Shown here: positions 1 through 5,121 of the stretch, piece by piece
Numbering within the stretch: position 1 is the stretch's first letter
How the letters are laid out: each line of letters begins with the position of its first letter
NCBI GenBank assembly: GCA_026193555.1
Contig: JAPHUU010000273.1
Coordinates: 1-7,064 of the forward strand
Source: Rhodanobacter sp.
Lineage (GTDB): Bacteria; Pseudomonadota; Gammaproteobacteria; Xanthomonadales; Rhodanobacteraceae
DNA length: 7,064 bases
Direction of reading: 5' to 3'
Program-made: the position numbers and the translations under genes
The notes under the pieces: model-generated
The model's database searches: none
The model's input: only the letters and a program-made list of their open reading frames with translations
Told to the model about the DNA's origin: nothing

Positions 1-991
1 CCGCACCGATCACGATCACGCCGATGACCTGCCCGTGCAGGCGCAGCGGGAGCCCCAGCAGGGCGCCCAGTCCCAGGCTGCGCGCATGGGTGGCCCAGCT
101 GTCCTCGCCGCCCTCGCGCGGCAGCCTTACCACCGGCTCGCCGGAACGGGCCACCGCCACGGTCACGCTGGAAGAAATGCTTTGGTCATCCAGGCTCAGC
201 TTGAGTGACTGGTAGGACGTGGCACCGCGCCCCGCGTGTGCGTGCAACTTCAGGGTCACCACAGAATCGCTCTGGAGCAGGCCCATCCAGCACACGGGAT
301 AACCCCCGGTGTCCACCACGACGCGGCAGGCTTCGCCGAGAAGATCGACCTCCGCATCGGCATGCATGGCGACCTTGAGCGTCTCGCTCAGCAGCCGCAA
401 CGTGCGTTGACTCCGCTCCGCGGCAAGCAGCGCTTGATCGAGTCGGTTGCGTTGCGCGTCGCCCTCCAGTGCATGGCCGATGCTGAGTGCCACGCGATCC
501 AGCAATTGCAGCAGTTCGGGAGCAAAGTAGGCGGGGTCGCGCGCGCGCAGAATCAGGGCGGCGTGGACCTTGCCGAAACAACGCACCGGCACGGCCGCTG
601 AGGCGCGGATGCCATGCAGGGCGTAGGCAGGCCGCATTGACTCCCTGCCGGGAGCATCGACGATGTTGTGCTCGACCTCGATGTTGCCCTCCCAGAACCG
701 GGGAGGCGCAAGCGCGAGCGGCACGGTTTCCGGATAGATGTCTTCCTGCCCTTCGGGTGGCCGCGCAGGCGCTCGGCGACGCAGGACGCCCGCCTCGTAG
801 TCAATCTCCCCTACCAGCACCAACAGCGCGCCGACATGGCGTTCGAGAATATGAACGATCCCGGTGTACAGCACGTCCGGCCGGGGCATCGTCGCGACAA
901 GATCGCCGATATCGGCCAGCGCGGCATAAAGGCGCTCCATCGCTGCCGTTGTAGTAGCTCGCGCGGCAGAGGCGGGAGGAGTCAAAGACAT
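1..991 (-). CDS. Tandem GAF-domain signalling protein, N-terminal part (runs off left edge)
   Basis: A single minus-strand frame stays open from an ATG at 991 to the window edge, giving about 330 residues with no stop. Residues about 20-175 look like a first, divergent GAF domain. Residues about 176-205 form a charged helical linker. From about 205 a second, more typical GAF domain begins, with the stretch ACRVVVDTGGYPVCWMG (221-237), a later SGEPVV segment (283-288) and the closing strand pattern LGLPLRLHGQVIGVIVIGA (312-330). GAF domains bind small ligands or sense redox state or light, and usually control an attached output such as a GGDEF/EAL, histidine kinase or sigma-54 activator module. 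That output would lie beyond position 1, so the protein's function cannot be settled here. The chosen ATG has only a weak purine-rich GAGA upstream, so the start is moderately certain. Other frames in this interval are shadows. The GAF fold is confident; ligand and output are unknown. Confidence 0.85.
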   Translation of the reverse strand, partial: MSLTPPASAARATTTAAMERLYAALADIGDLVATMPRPDVLYTGIVHILERHVGALLVLVGEIDYEAGVLRRRAPARPPEGQEDIYPETVPLALAPPRFWEGNIEVEHNIVDAPGRESMRPAYALHGIRASAAVPVRCFGKVHAALILRARDPAYFAPELLQLLDRVALSIGHALEGDAQRNRLDQALLAAERSQRTLRLLSETLKVAMHADAEVDLLGEACRVVVDTGGYPVCWMGLLQSDSVVTLKLHAHAGRGATSYQSLKLSLDDQSISSSVTVAVARSGEPVVRLPREGGEDSWATHARSLGLGALLGLPLRLHGQVIGVIVIGA

Positions 992-1011
992 GAACGATCT
1001 CGATACGGCAA

Positions 1012-1040
1012 CAGTTAGGCGGCCACAGATACCCTGTCAA
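1012..1040 (-). promoter_or_regulatory. Possible sigma-70-type promoter for the GAF gene
   Basis: On the minus strand a perfect -35 TTGACA (1040-1035) is followed by a 17-bp spacer and a poor -10 TAACTG (1017-1012). It sits about 20 bases upstream of the GAF-protein ATG, which would give a very short leader. The -35 and spacing are good but the -10 matches the consensus only at its first two positions, so this is a weak call. Confidence 0.25.
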
Positions 1041-1132
1041 CCAGTGAGAGCGTTTCCATTCCGGACGACCGGCGTGGGCTCATGGCATGACGGCCAGCGC
1101 GGAAAAGAATGGGCGGCGACTACGATCCGCCG

Positions 1133-1525
1133 CTATTTCGCCGGGCGCTTGGCTACTCTCGCCTTGCCAACGGCCTTCGCTGGCATCACCGCCGCGGGCT
1201 TCTTCGACGCAGGGGCTTTCCTGGCCGGCGTCTTCTTCGGCGGCTTGCCGGTCGCAACGGCTTTGGCCTTGGGAGAAGAAGCGGTTTTCCCCGACGCGCG
1301 CTTTCTTGCCGGCTTGGTGACCGGAACTGTCTTTTTCGTCTTGGCGGTCTTTGTTCGGGGGCTTTTTGCGGCGCTGGCCTCGGTAGGCTCAGGCAACGGC
1401 TTTGGAACCCAGGCCTCTTGAAATTGCGCCACCATTTCCCGAAAAACCTGGCTTTGGCTCAACATCATTTCAAACAAGTCGTAGTGCTTCAGCTTGTCCT
1501 TCTTGCCCGATTTGTCTTTGCTCAC
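1133..1525 (-). CDS. Small basic protein with histone H1-like Lys/Ala/Pro tail
   Basis: The predicted product is 130 aa. I place the start at GTG 1525 because a GGAGAG Shine-Dalgarno (1538-1533) lies 7 nt upstream. The frame stays open to an ATG at 1603, but that would translate through a 20-bp tandem repeat whose length is not a multiple of three, which argues for non-coding leader. Residues 1-13 are Lys-rich. Residues 14-39 (HYDLFEMMLSQSQVFREMVA and onward) look like an amphipathic helix, with a PKPLPEP hinge at 41-47. Residues 52-130 are low-complexity Lys/Ala/Pro/Thr/Arg with many KPA, KKP and AKA motifs, like histone H1 tails or the AlgP and PhaM tails. Such tails usually bind DNA, RNA or polyhydroxyalkanoate granules; which applies here is not shown. 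I do not recognise the N-terminal domain. The antisense frame reads as a spurious hydrophobic protein. Confidence is good that it is a gene, low on role. Confidence 0.8.
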   Translation of the reverse strand: MSKDKSGKKDKLKHYDLFEMMLSQSQVFREMVAQFQEAWVPKPLPEPTEASAAKSPRTKTAKTKKTVPVTKPARKRASGKTASSPKAKAVATGKPPKKTPARKAPASKKPAAVMPAKAVGKARVAKRPAK

Positions 1526-1537
1526 AACAGTGCTCTC

Positions 1538-1577
1538 CAGGTGGCTTGTTTCGACTACAAGTGGCTTGTTTCGACTA
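1538..1577 (-). repeat. 20-bp tandem direct repeat in leader of basic-protein gene
   Basis: Two adjacent 20-bp copies (1538-1557 and 1558-1577; plus strand ca[g/a]gtggcttgtttcgacta) differ at one base. The first copy starts at the edge of the Shine-Dalgarno of the basic-protein gene. A -10-like TATAGT (minus strand, 1579-1574) overlaps the far end of the second copy; no convincing -35 is visible. The 20-bp period is about two helical turns, so paired operator sites are possible, but a simple slippage duplication would look the same. Confidence 0.9.
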
Positions 1578-1673
1578 TATGTGAATCCAGCCGGCAACGT
1601 CACCCTGGACTGCCACCGATCCGGCGATGGTCATCCCGGTGAGGTCTGCCCGGGGTCGCTGCCAGCCGAGCGG

Positions 1674-2450
1674 TCAGCCCCGCAGACTTTCGATCAGCAT
1701 GAAAATGGCGACCACGATGATCGCCAGGGCGAAGATCAGGTTGAGCGCGCCGCGGGTCCTTGCCAGCCGCCTGGCGCCAAGCGCACCGAGCCAGCCACCA
1801 ACAATGCCGCCGCCGATGAACTCGGCCGCCACCGGCCAGTCGATCAGGCCCGATATGGCGTAGTTGGCCGCTGCCGTCAGACCGAACGCACCCACCGCGA
1901 ACAGCGAAGTGCCGATCGCATGGATGATCTCCATGCCGCTGGCGAACATCAGCCCCGGCACGACCAGGAAGCCGCCGCCAATGCCGAAGAAGCCGGACAG
2001 CCCGCCGGCTCCCAGACCCACCGCCCCCAGCCGCGGATACATGTGTGGCAACGGGTAGCGATCCGGGCCGCCGCGGCGACCGCGCAGCATCAGCGCGGCG
2101 ACGACCAGCATCAGCAGCGCGAACAGCACCAGCAGGTGCCGGCCGTCGACAATCTTGCCGATGCTTGACCCGATGAATGCACCGACCACGCCGGTAGCGG
2201 CGAAGATGAATGCCACCTTCCAGCGCACGTGGCCGGCCCTGGCATGCGGAATCAGGTTGGCAAACGCATTGATCGACACCGCCAGCGCACTGGTGCCGAT
2301 CGCCAGATGCGGATCGCGCACGCCCACCACATACAGCAGCAGCGGGACGGCGAGTATCGAGCCGCCGCCACCGATCAGGGCCAGCGAAAAGCCGACAAGC
2401 GAACCGCACAGGACGGCAAGCAGATCCTGCATCGCTGGCTGATGGATCAT
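1674..2450 (-). CDS. TauE/SafE family membrane anion (sulfite) exporter
   Basis: A 258-aa hydrophobic protein of normal length for the TauE/SafE family, inner-membrane carriers linked to export of sulfite, sulfoacetate or related organosulfur anions. It shows the family's internal duplication. The glycine-rich motif GGGGSILAVPLL (27-38) recurs as GIGGGFLVVPGL (156-167), and AIGTSALAVSINAFANLI (50-67) recurs as AIGTSLFAVGAF (178-189). Hydrophobic segments lie at about 10-44, 76-100, 104-123, 141-170, 176-200, 206-225 and 236-254, consistent with seven or eight membrane spans. A cytoplasmic Arg-rich loop lies near 123-140. I chose ATG 2450 over the longer open frame because translation further upstream would run into the sulfurtransferase gene and gives non-membrane sequence; a GGGA lies about 8-10 nt before it. 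It is the last gene of a putative dioxygenase-sulfurtransferase-exporter operon. In Blh/BigR-type clusters a TauE-like carrier is thought to remove the sulfite made by the dioxygenase. Substrate is inferred from context. Confidence 0.93.
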   Translation of the reverse strand: MIHQPAMQDLLAVLCGSLVGFSLALIGGGGSILAVPLLLYVVGVRDPHLAIGTSALAVSINAFANLIPHARAGHVRWKVAFIFAATGVVGAFIGSSIGKIVDGRHLLVLFALLMLVVAALMLRGRRGGPDRYPLPHMYPRLGAVGLGAGGLSGFFGIGGGFLVVPGLMFASGMEIIHAIGTSLFAVGAFGLTAAANYAISGLIDWPVAAEFIGGGIVGGWLGALGARRLARTRGALNLIFALAIIVVAIFMLIESLRG

Positions 2451-2468
2451 GAAATGATTTCCCGGAAA

Positions 2469-2512
2469 GGGGGTGCTTCGGTCACTGGCCGCGAACCATC
2501 GGAAGCGCCCCC
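2469..2512 (-). other. Strong intercistronic stem-loop before the TauE/SafE gene
   Basis: Arms 2469-2479 and 2502-2512 are complementary over 11 positions, with one C:A mismatch in the minus-strand RNA, closing a 22-nt loop. The stem has a run of five G:C pairs at its base. On the minus strand it lies between the sulfurtransferase stop and the TauE/SafE start. It is followed by only TTTCC, so it is not a convincing intrinsic terminator. Attenuation, partial termination or mRNA processing and stabilisation are all possible. Confidence 0.6.
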
Positions 2513-2544
2513 CTGTTGGATGCGTGCCTTGCGGCCCCTGCCGC

Positions 2545-3000
2545 TCATGACCTCGACGAGGCGTCGCGGAGATTTTTCGCAGCGTGCTCCTGCTGCAACC
2601 GCGGGCGCAAGGCACTGAGGTCGTAGCCCGCCTCTGCCGCTACCTGCAGTACGCCGTCGACATCCCGTTCGCGGACCGCGCCCAAGGCCCACAGCATGGC
2701 CGAGCGGGTGCCGGATCGGCAGTAGGCGAGCATCGGGCCCGGCAACTGCCGCAGCGCCTCGGCAAATGCGTCGACACTGGCATCGTGCAGCTGTCCGGGG
2801 ATCACCGGTATGTGGCGGTAACCGAGCCCGTGCTGTCGCGCCGCGGCCTCCAGCGCCGCGCTGGCTGGCTGGGCGCCGTCTTCGCCATCGGGACGATTGT
2901 TGATGATGGCGCGAAAACCCCGTGCTGCCAGCACGGGGATATCCGCCACTTCAAGCTGGGGTGCCACGCTCAGCGTTTCGACCAGACGTCTGATCTGCAT
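2545..3000 (-). CDS. DUF442/TIGR01244-type sulfurtransferase (Blh N-terminal-domain homologue)
   Basis: A 151-aa single-domain protein. The visible signature is AYCRSGTRSAMLW (92-104), with likely catalytic Cys94 and Arg99 in a Cys-x4-Arg loop. That six-residue loop is the size typical of rhodanese sulfurtransferases rather than the Cys-x5-Arg of protein tyrosine phosphatases, whose fold this family shares. The N-terminal part (VAPQLEVADIPVLAARGFRA and INNRPDGED) matches the family pattern. The start ATG 3000 follows a GAGAGAGA-type Shine-Dalgarno. In Xylella and Agrobacterium this domain is the N-terminal half of Blh, fused to the dioxygenase domain; here it is a separate gene downstream of the dioxygenase. 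The likely role is moving persulfide sulfur, for example between glutathione persulfide, sulfite and thiosulfate, in the cytoplasm. The donor and acceptor cannot be read from sequence. Confidence 0.9.
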   Translation of the reverse strand: MQIRRLVETLSVAPQLEVADIPVLAARGFRAIINNRPDGEDGAQPASAALEAAARQHGLGYRHIPVIPGQLHDASVDAFAEALRQLPGPMLAYCRSGTRSAMLWALGAVRERDVDGVLQVAAEAGYDLSALRPRLQQEHAAKNLRDASSRS

Positions 3001-3055
3001 TGTCTCTCTCTCACCGGGTTCTGGAGTATCGCCACTTCGCGTCAGTGTCGGACAC

Positions 3056-3079
3056 GGCTGCGCAGATCACGGCGCAGCC
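3056..3079 (-). other. Perfect intercistronic stem-loop between dioxygenase and sulfurtransferase genes
   Basis: Arms 3056-3063 (GGCTGCGC) and 3072-3079 (GCGCAGCC) pair perfectly over 8 bp around an 8-nt loop. The hairpin starts 13 nt after the dioxygenase stop codon. A small palindrome GTGTCGGACAC (3045-3055) directly adjoins it. No U-run follows on the minus strand, so it is more likely an mRNA-stability or partial-termination element than a full intrinsic terminator. Confidence 0.55.
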
Positions 3080-3091
3080 CGACCATGCAAC

Positions 3092-3958
3092 TCACCATGC
3101 GTCGACGGGGATCTTCAGGTAGTGCACGCCATTTTCCTCGGCTGGCGGGAACTGGCCCGCGCGCATGTTCACCTGCACCGCGGGCAGGATCAGTTTCGGC
3201 ATCGCCAGCGTGGCGTCACGCTCGCTGCGCATGCGCACGAAGTCGTCCTCGGCGATGCCGTCACGCACATGGATGTTGCCGCTGCGTTCGGCGGCAATCG
3301 TGGTCTCGTGCACGAACTGGTCGCGACCGGGGGCCTTGTAGTCGTGGCAGAGGAAGATCCGCGTGTCGGGCGGCAAGGCGAAGATCCGGCGAATCGAGCG
3401 ATACAGCACCCGCGCATCGCCGCCGGGAAAATCGCAGCGGGCGGTGCCGTAGTCGGGCATGAACAAGGTGTCGCCGACAAACGCGGCGTCACCGATCACG
3501 TGGGTCATGCACGCGGGCGTGTGTCCGGGCGTGTGCATCGCGACGGCCTCGATGTCGCCGAGCGCATAGCGCTCGCCGTCCTTGAACAGGTGATCGAACT
3601 GGCTGCCATCGCGGCGGAACTCGTCACCGGCATGGAACAGCGTGCCGAAGGTGTCCTGTACCGCGCGGATGTGTTCGCCGATGCCCAGTTTGCCGCCCAG
3701 CACGGACTGCACATAGGGCGCGGCGGACAGGTGGTCGGCATGCACATGGGTGTCGATCACCCATGGCACGCTCAGTCCCCGCGCCCGCACGAAGGCAATG
3801 ATGGCGTCGGCTGAATCGCGACGGGTCCGCCCGGACGCGGCGTCGAAATCGAGCACGCTGTCGAATACCGCCGCCTGCAGGCTGGCCGGGTCCCACACCA
3901 CATAGCTGAAGGTATTGCTGGCGTCGTCGAAAAACGCTTTTACTTCGGGATGCCGCAT
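3092..3958 (-). CDS. ETHE1-type persulfide dioxygenase, metallo-beta-lactamase fold (Blh C-terminal-domain homologue)
   Basis: A 288-aa protein with a complete metallo-beta-lactamase metal-site pattern: THVHADH (70-76), HTPGHTP (142-148) with His146, GDTLF (162-166) with Asp163, and LCHDY (203-207). In ETHE1-like enzymes the mononuclear iron is held by the equivalents of His71, His146 and Asp163. The segment GTARCDFPGGDA (171-182) corresponds to the R-[T/C]-D-F segment of persulfide dioxygenases and Blh proteins and separates it from glyoxalase II. The family oxidises glutathione persulfide to sulfite and glutathione in the cytoplasm. The start ATG 3958 has a clear AGGAG 7 nt upstream; the open frame continues to 4153 but that part is non-coding or belongs to a transporter relic in another frame. 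It is the first gene of the sulfur cluster, ahead of the sulfurtransferase and TauE/SafE exporter. A sulfide:quinone oxidoreductase, the usual upstream enzyme, is not in the window. Confidence 0.92.
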   Translation of the reverse strand: MRHPEVKAFFDDASNTFSYVVWDPASLQAAVFDSVLDFDAASGRTRRDSADAIIAFVRARGLSVPWVIDTHVHADHLSAAPYVQSVLGGKLGIGEHIRAVQDTFGTLFHAGDEFRRDGSQFDHLFKDGERYALGDIEAVAMHTPGHTPACMTHVIGDAAFVGDTLFMPDYGTARCDFPGGDARVLYRSIRRIFALPPDTRIFLCHDYKAPGRDQFVHETTIAAERSGNIHVRDGIAEDDFVRMRSERDATLAMPKLILPAVQVNMRAGQFPPAEENGVHYLKIPVDAW

Positions 3959-4002
3959 GATGTTCTCCTGATGTTGCGTGGCCAGGGCCTGCCTGCCTGC
4001 GG

Positions 4003-4134
4003 CCGCAGACGTGAGGCAAGCCACCAGCCGGAAGCCATCGCCGCCACCGGCAGCAGCAACGATTCGCCACCGCCGCCGGTCGTGGCCAGCGCGGAGCCCG
4101 GACAGTAGCCGACGGGCCCAACGTGACCACGGAG
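4003..4134 (-). pseudogene. Probable remnant of a YeeE/YedE-type (DUF6691) sulfur transporter, C-terminal end only
   Basis: In the minus strand, within the leader of the dioxygenase gene, one frame reads GHVGPVGYCPGSALATTGGG, then GESLLLPVAAMASGWWLASR. This closely resembles the last conserved block of YeeE/YedE DUF6691 proteins: G-x-x-G-x-x-G-Y/F-C-P-G-P-A-L, a short loop, then a hydrophobic L-x-F-V-x-A-M-x-x-G segment. Only this block is recognisable. There is no upstream membrane segment, the conserved Trp before the GYCPG motif is missing, no ribosome-binding site is seen, and the frame has no stop before the dioxygenase start, running to 3940. YeeE/YedE pairs are often found in Blh and sulfide-detoxification clusters, so a deleted member of the original operon is plausible. 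The identification rests on pattern memory only; chance resemblance in GC-rich DNA is the alternative. Confidence 0.5.
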
Positions 4135-4181
4135 AGGAAGGCGCAGGCACCATTTCAGACAGTCGGCGCAGCTACCCATGA

Positions 4182-4210
4182 CATATAGGGTCGAAACCGG
4201 CATCAGCCAA
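4182..4210 (-). promoter_or_regulatory. Candidate sigma-70 promoter of the sulfur operon
   Basis: On the minus strand a -35 TTGGCT (4210-4205) and -10 TATATG (4187-4182) are separated by exactly 17 bp, each matching the consensus at 4 of 6 positions. The -35 abuts the dsbG stop codon. The implied leader to the dioxygenase ATG is about 215 nt and contains the transporter relic. Around the -10, ACCC...GGGT arms spaced over 18 bp (4178-4195) form a weak inverted repeat that could be an operator. Confidence 0.4.
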
Positions 4211-4957
4211 TCAGCTGCCGAAAATCGTCTTGATGCGATCTGCAGGCGGCAAGCCCTGAAGACTGAAGATCTTGCCGGCAGGACTCTTGTAGATCGTCGC
4301 CGGCGTGCCATGGATGCCGAGACGTGCCATCAGGTCGATATTTGCCTTGATGCGTTTGGCGGTGGCCGCCGGAACAGCTGACTCCGGCTTGATGGGGCTG
4401 TGGCCGAAGGCACTTTCGTGCTGATGCAGGGCCTGTGCCGGACTGGCCGCATCGAGGATCGCCGCCGCGCGACCCAGGCTTGCCGGCGCGATCACCGCCA
4501 CGATGATGTGGCGTACTTGCACGTCACCACCAGCCAGCAGAGGCTGGGTTGCCTGCCACAGCCGGTGGCAATAGGGGCATTCGGTGTCAGTGAACACATA
4601 CACGATGCGCTTCGGCTTGACCGAGCCCTCCGCGATCCAGCTGGCCTTGGCCAGCTCGGCCCAGAGCGACGCATCCAGTACCGGGGTGGTTGCCTCCTGC
4701 AATGGCGCCTGGGTCAGGTCGGTGGCCGTTTCGTCGAACAGCGTGCCGATGACCATGTGCTTGCCATCGGGGAGGACATAGATCGGCATCTTGCGACCGT
4801 CGTATTCACCGACAAAACCCGTGAAGCCCGGGGGCGCCGACAACGGCCCCTGGATCGCAATGCCCTTGCCGACGAGTGCCTGGATCGGCGCGGGATATTC
4901 CTGTGCGCTGGCGCAGGTGGCCAGTGCGAACACAAACATTGCAAACCATCGTTTCAA
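4211..4957 (-). CDS. dsbG: DsbG-like periplasmic thiol:disulfide isomerase
   Basis: With a TTG start the product is 248 aa, about the length of the E. coli DsbG precursor. Residues 1-18 form a signal peptide (MKRWFAMFVFALATCASA, likely cleaved before QEYPAP). An N-terminal dimerisation-type domain covers about 19-85, with VGEYDGRKMPIYVLPDGKHM. A linker follows, then a thioredoxin fold with active site TDTECPYCHRLW (124-135), Cys127 and Cys130, and the cis-Pro loop GTPATIY (217-223). CPYC and a Thr before the cis-Pro are typical of DsbG rather than DsbC. DsbG keeps periplasmic single cysteines reduced and rescues sulfenylated ones, being recycled by DsbD. I prefer TTG 4957 because AGGAG lies 7 nt upstream; ATG 4975 is in frame but has no ribosome-binding site. 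The gene is divergent from marR and may share its operator. Its stop directly precedes the promoter of the sulfur operon. Confidence 0.88.
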   Translation of the reverse strand: MKRWFAMFVFALATCASAQEYPAPIQALVGKGIAIQGPLSAPPGFTGFVGEYDGRKMPIYVLPDGKHMVIGTLFDETATDLTQAPLQEATTPVLDASLWAELAKASWIAEGSVKPKRIVYVFTDTECPYCHRLWQATQPLLAGGDVQVRHIIVAVIAPASLGRAAAILDAASPAQALHQHESAFGHSPIKPESAVPAATAKRIKANIDLMARLGIHGTPATIYKSPAGKIFSLQGLPPADRIKTIFGS

Positions 4958-4969
4958 GGTCGTTCTCCT
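4955..4969 (-). promoter_or_regulatory. Shine-Dalgarno that sets a TTG start for dsbG
   Basis: On the minus strand AGGAG (4969-4965) is followed by 7 nt and TTG (4957-4955). The nearest ATG (4975) overlaps the upstream side of this site and lacks any purine-rich element of its own, so the rarer TTG codon is the better start. The first residues would then be MKRWF, a normal signal-peptide beginning. Confidence 0.65.
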
Positions 4970-4983
4970 GCGCATGGGTCGAT

Positions 4984-5002
4984 GCCGCCGCAGATCGGCG
5001 GC
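4984..5002 (-). other. Leader hairpin upstream of dsbG Shine-Dalgarno
   Basis: GCCGCCG (4984-4990) and CGGCGGC (4996-5002) form a perfect 7-bp G:C stem around a 5-nt loop. It lies 14 nt upstream of the AGGAG of dsbG and would be in the 5' leader of that mRNA. There is no U-run after it, so it is not a terminator. It may stabilise the transcript or affect ribosome access; GC-rich DNA also makes such stems by chance. Confidence 0.45.
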
Positions 5003-5072
5003 CCGGTCAGCATGATGGATGACAACGTGCCGGTGGTGTGTCGCGTTGCGATGCCCGCAGCAGACGATTTTC

Positions 5073-5118
5073 TTGCCTAGGCAATTACAGGCGTGAAGAT
5101 AGTTGCCTTGACAATTAT
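5073..5118. promoter_or_regulatory. Paired MarR-like operator boxes in dsbG/marR divergent region
   Basis: Box 1 is TTGCCTAGGCAATTAC (5073-5088), containing a perfect 12-bp palindrome TTGCCTAGGCAA. Box 2 is TTGCCTTGACAATTAT (5103-5118), an imperfect copy with 13 of 16 identical bases. Their starts are exactly 30 bp apart, about three helical turns, so two dimers would bind on the same DNA face. A further half site GGCAA is at 5125-5129. Size, symmetry and position next to the marR start fit MarR-family operators. Box 2 abuts the -10-like element of marR and covers the -35-like element of dsbG, so both genes could be repressed together. Confidence 0.65.
5084..5114 (-). promoter_or_regulatory. 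Possible dsbG promoter within the operator region
   Basis: On the minus strand TTGTCA (5114-5109) and TGTAAT (5089-5084) each match the sigma-70 consensus at 5 of 6 positions, but the spacer is 19 bp, longer than ideal. The -10 touches box 1 and the -35 lies in box 2 of the putative operator. It would give a dsbG leader of about 120 nt that contains the GC hairpin. Confidence 0.35.
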
Positions 5119-5121
5119 ACT
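5116..5121 (+). promoter_or_regulatory. Possible -10 element of marR
   Basis: TATACT matches the -10 consensus at 5 of 6 positions and follows operator box 2. Only a poor -35 (GTGAAG, 5093-5098) is found at 17 bp. A transcript would begin near 5128, giving a leader of only about 6-15 nt, depending on the start codon, with no Shine-Dalgarno. Confidence 0.4.

Noticed and set aside
24..1018. Several plus-strand and other minus-strand frames of 60-155 aa
   Set aside because: They lie within the GAF-protein gene, have Arg/Ala/Pro-rich composition without domains, and are shadows in GC-rich DNA.
1103..1131. Possible intrinsic terminator just after the basic-protein stop (short GGCG/CGCC stem, then ATTCTTTT on the minus strand)
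   Set aside because: The stem is only 4-5 bp and the T-rich part is separated from it by several bases, too weak to support a terminator call.
990..1421. Plus-strand 143-aa frame with a hydrophobic, membrane-like second half
   Set aside because: It is the antisense of the Lys/Ala-rich basic protein; Lys and Ala codons read backwards give Phe/Leu and Gly/Cys/Arg, which imitates a membrane protein. No ribosome-binding site.
1614..1641. CACCGAT/ATC-CGGTG imperfect hairpin after the TauE/SafE stop
   Set aside because: Bulged, long loop, no T-run; not distinguishable from chance in GC-rich sequence.
2451..2615. 55-residue N-terminal extension of the TauE/SafE frame up to ATG 2615
   Set aside because: It overlaps the sulfurtransferase coding end and the intercistronic hairpin and has no membrane or family features; ATG 2450 gives a normal-length protein.
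3959..4153. 65-residue N-terminal extension of the dioxygenase frame
   Set aside because: A strong AGGAG directly precedes ATG 3958 and the extension is Arg/Ala-rich sequence without family similarity.
4400..5080. Plus-strand 226-aa frame opposite dsbG
   Set aside because: Antisense shadow: the minus strand here encodes a signal peptide, CPYC active site and cis-Pro loop.
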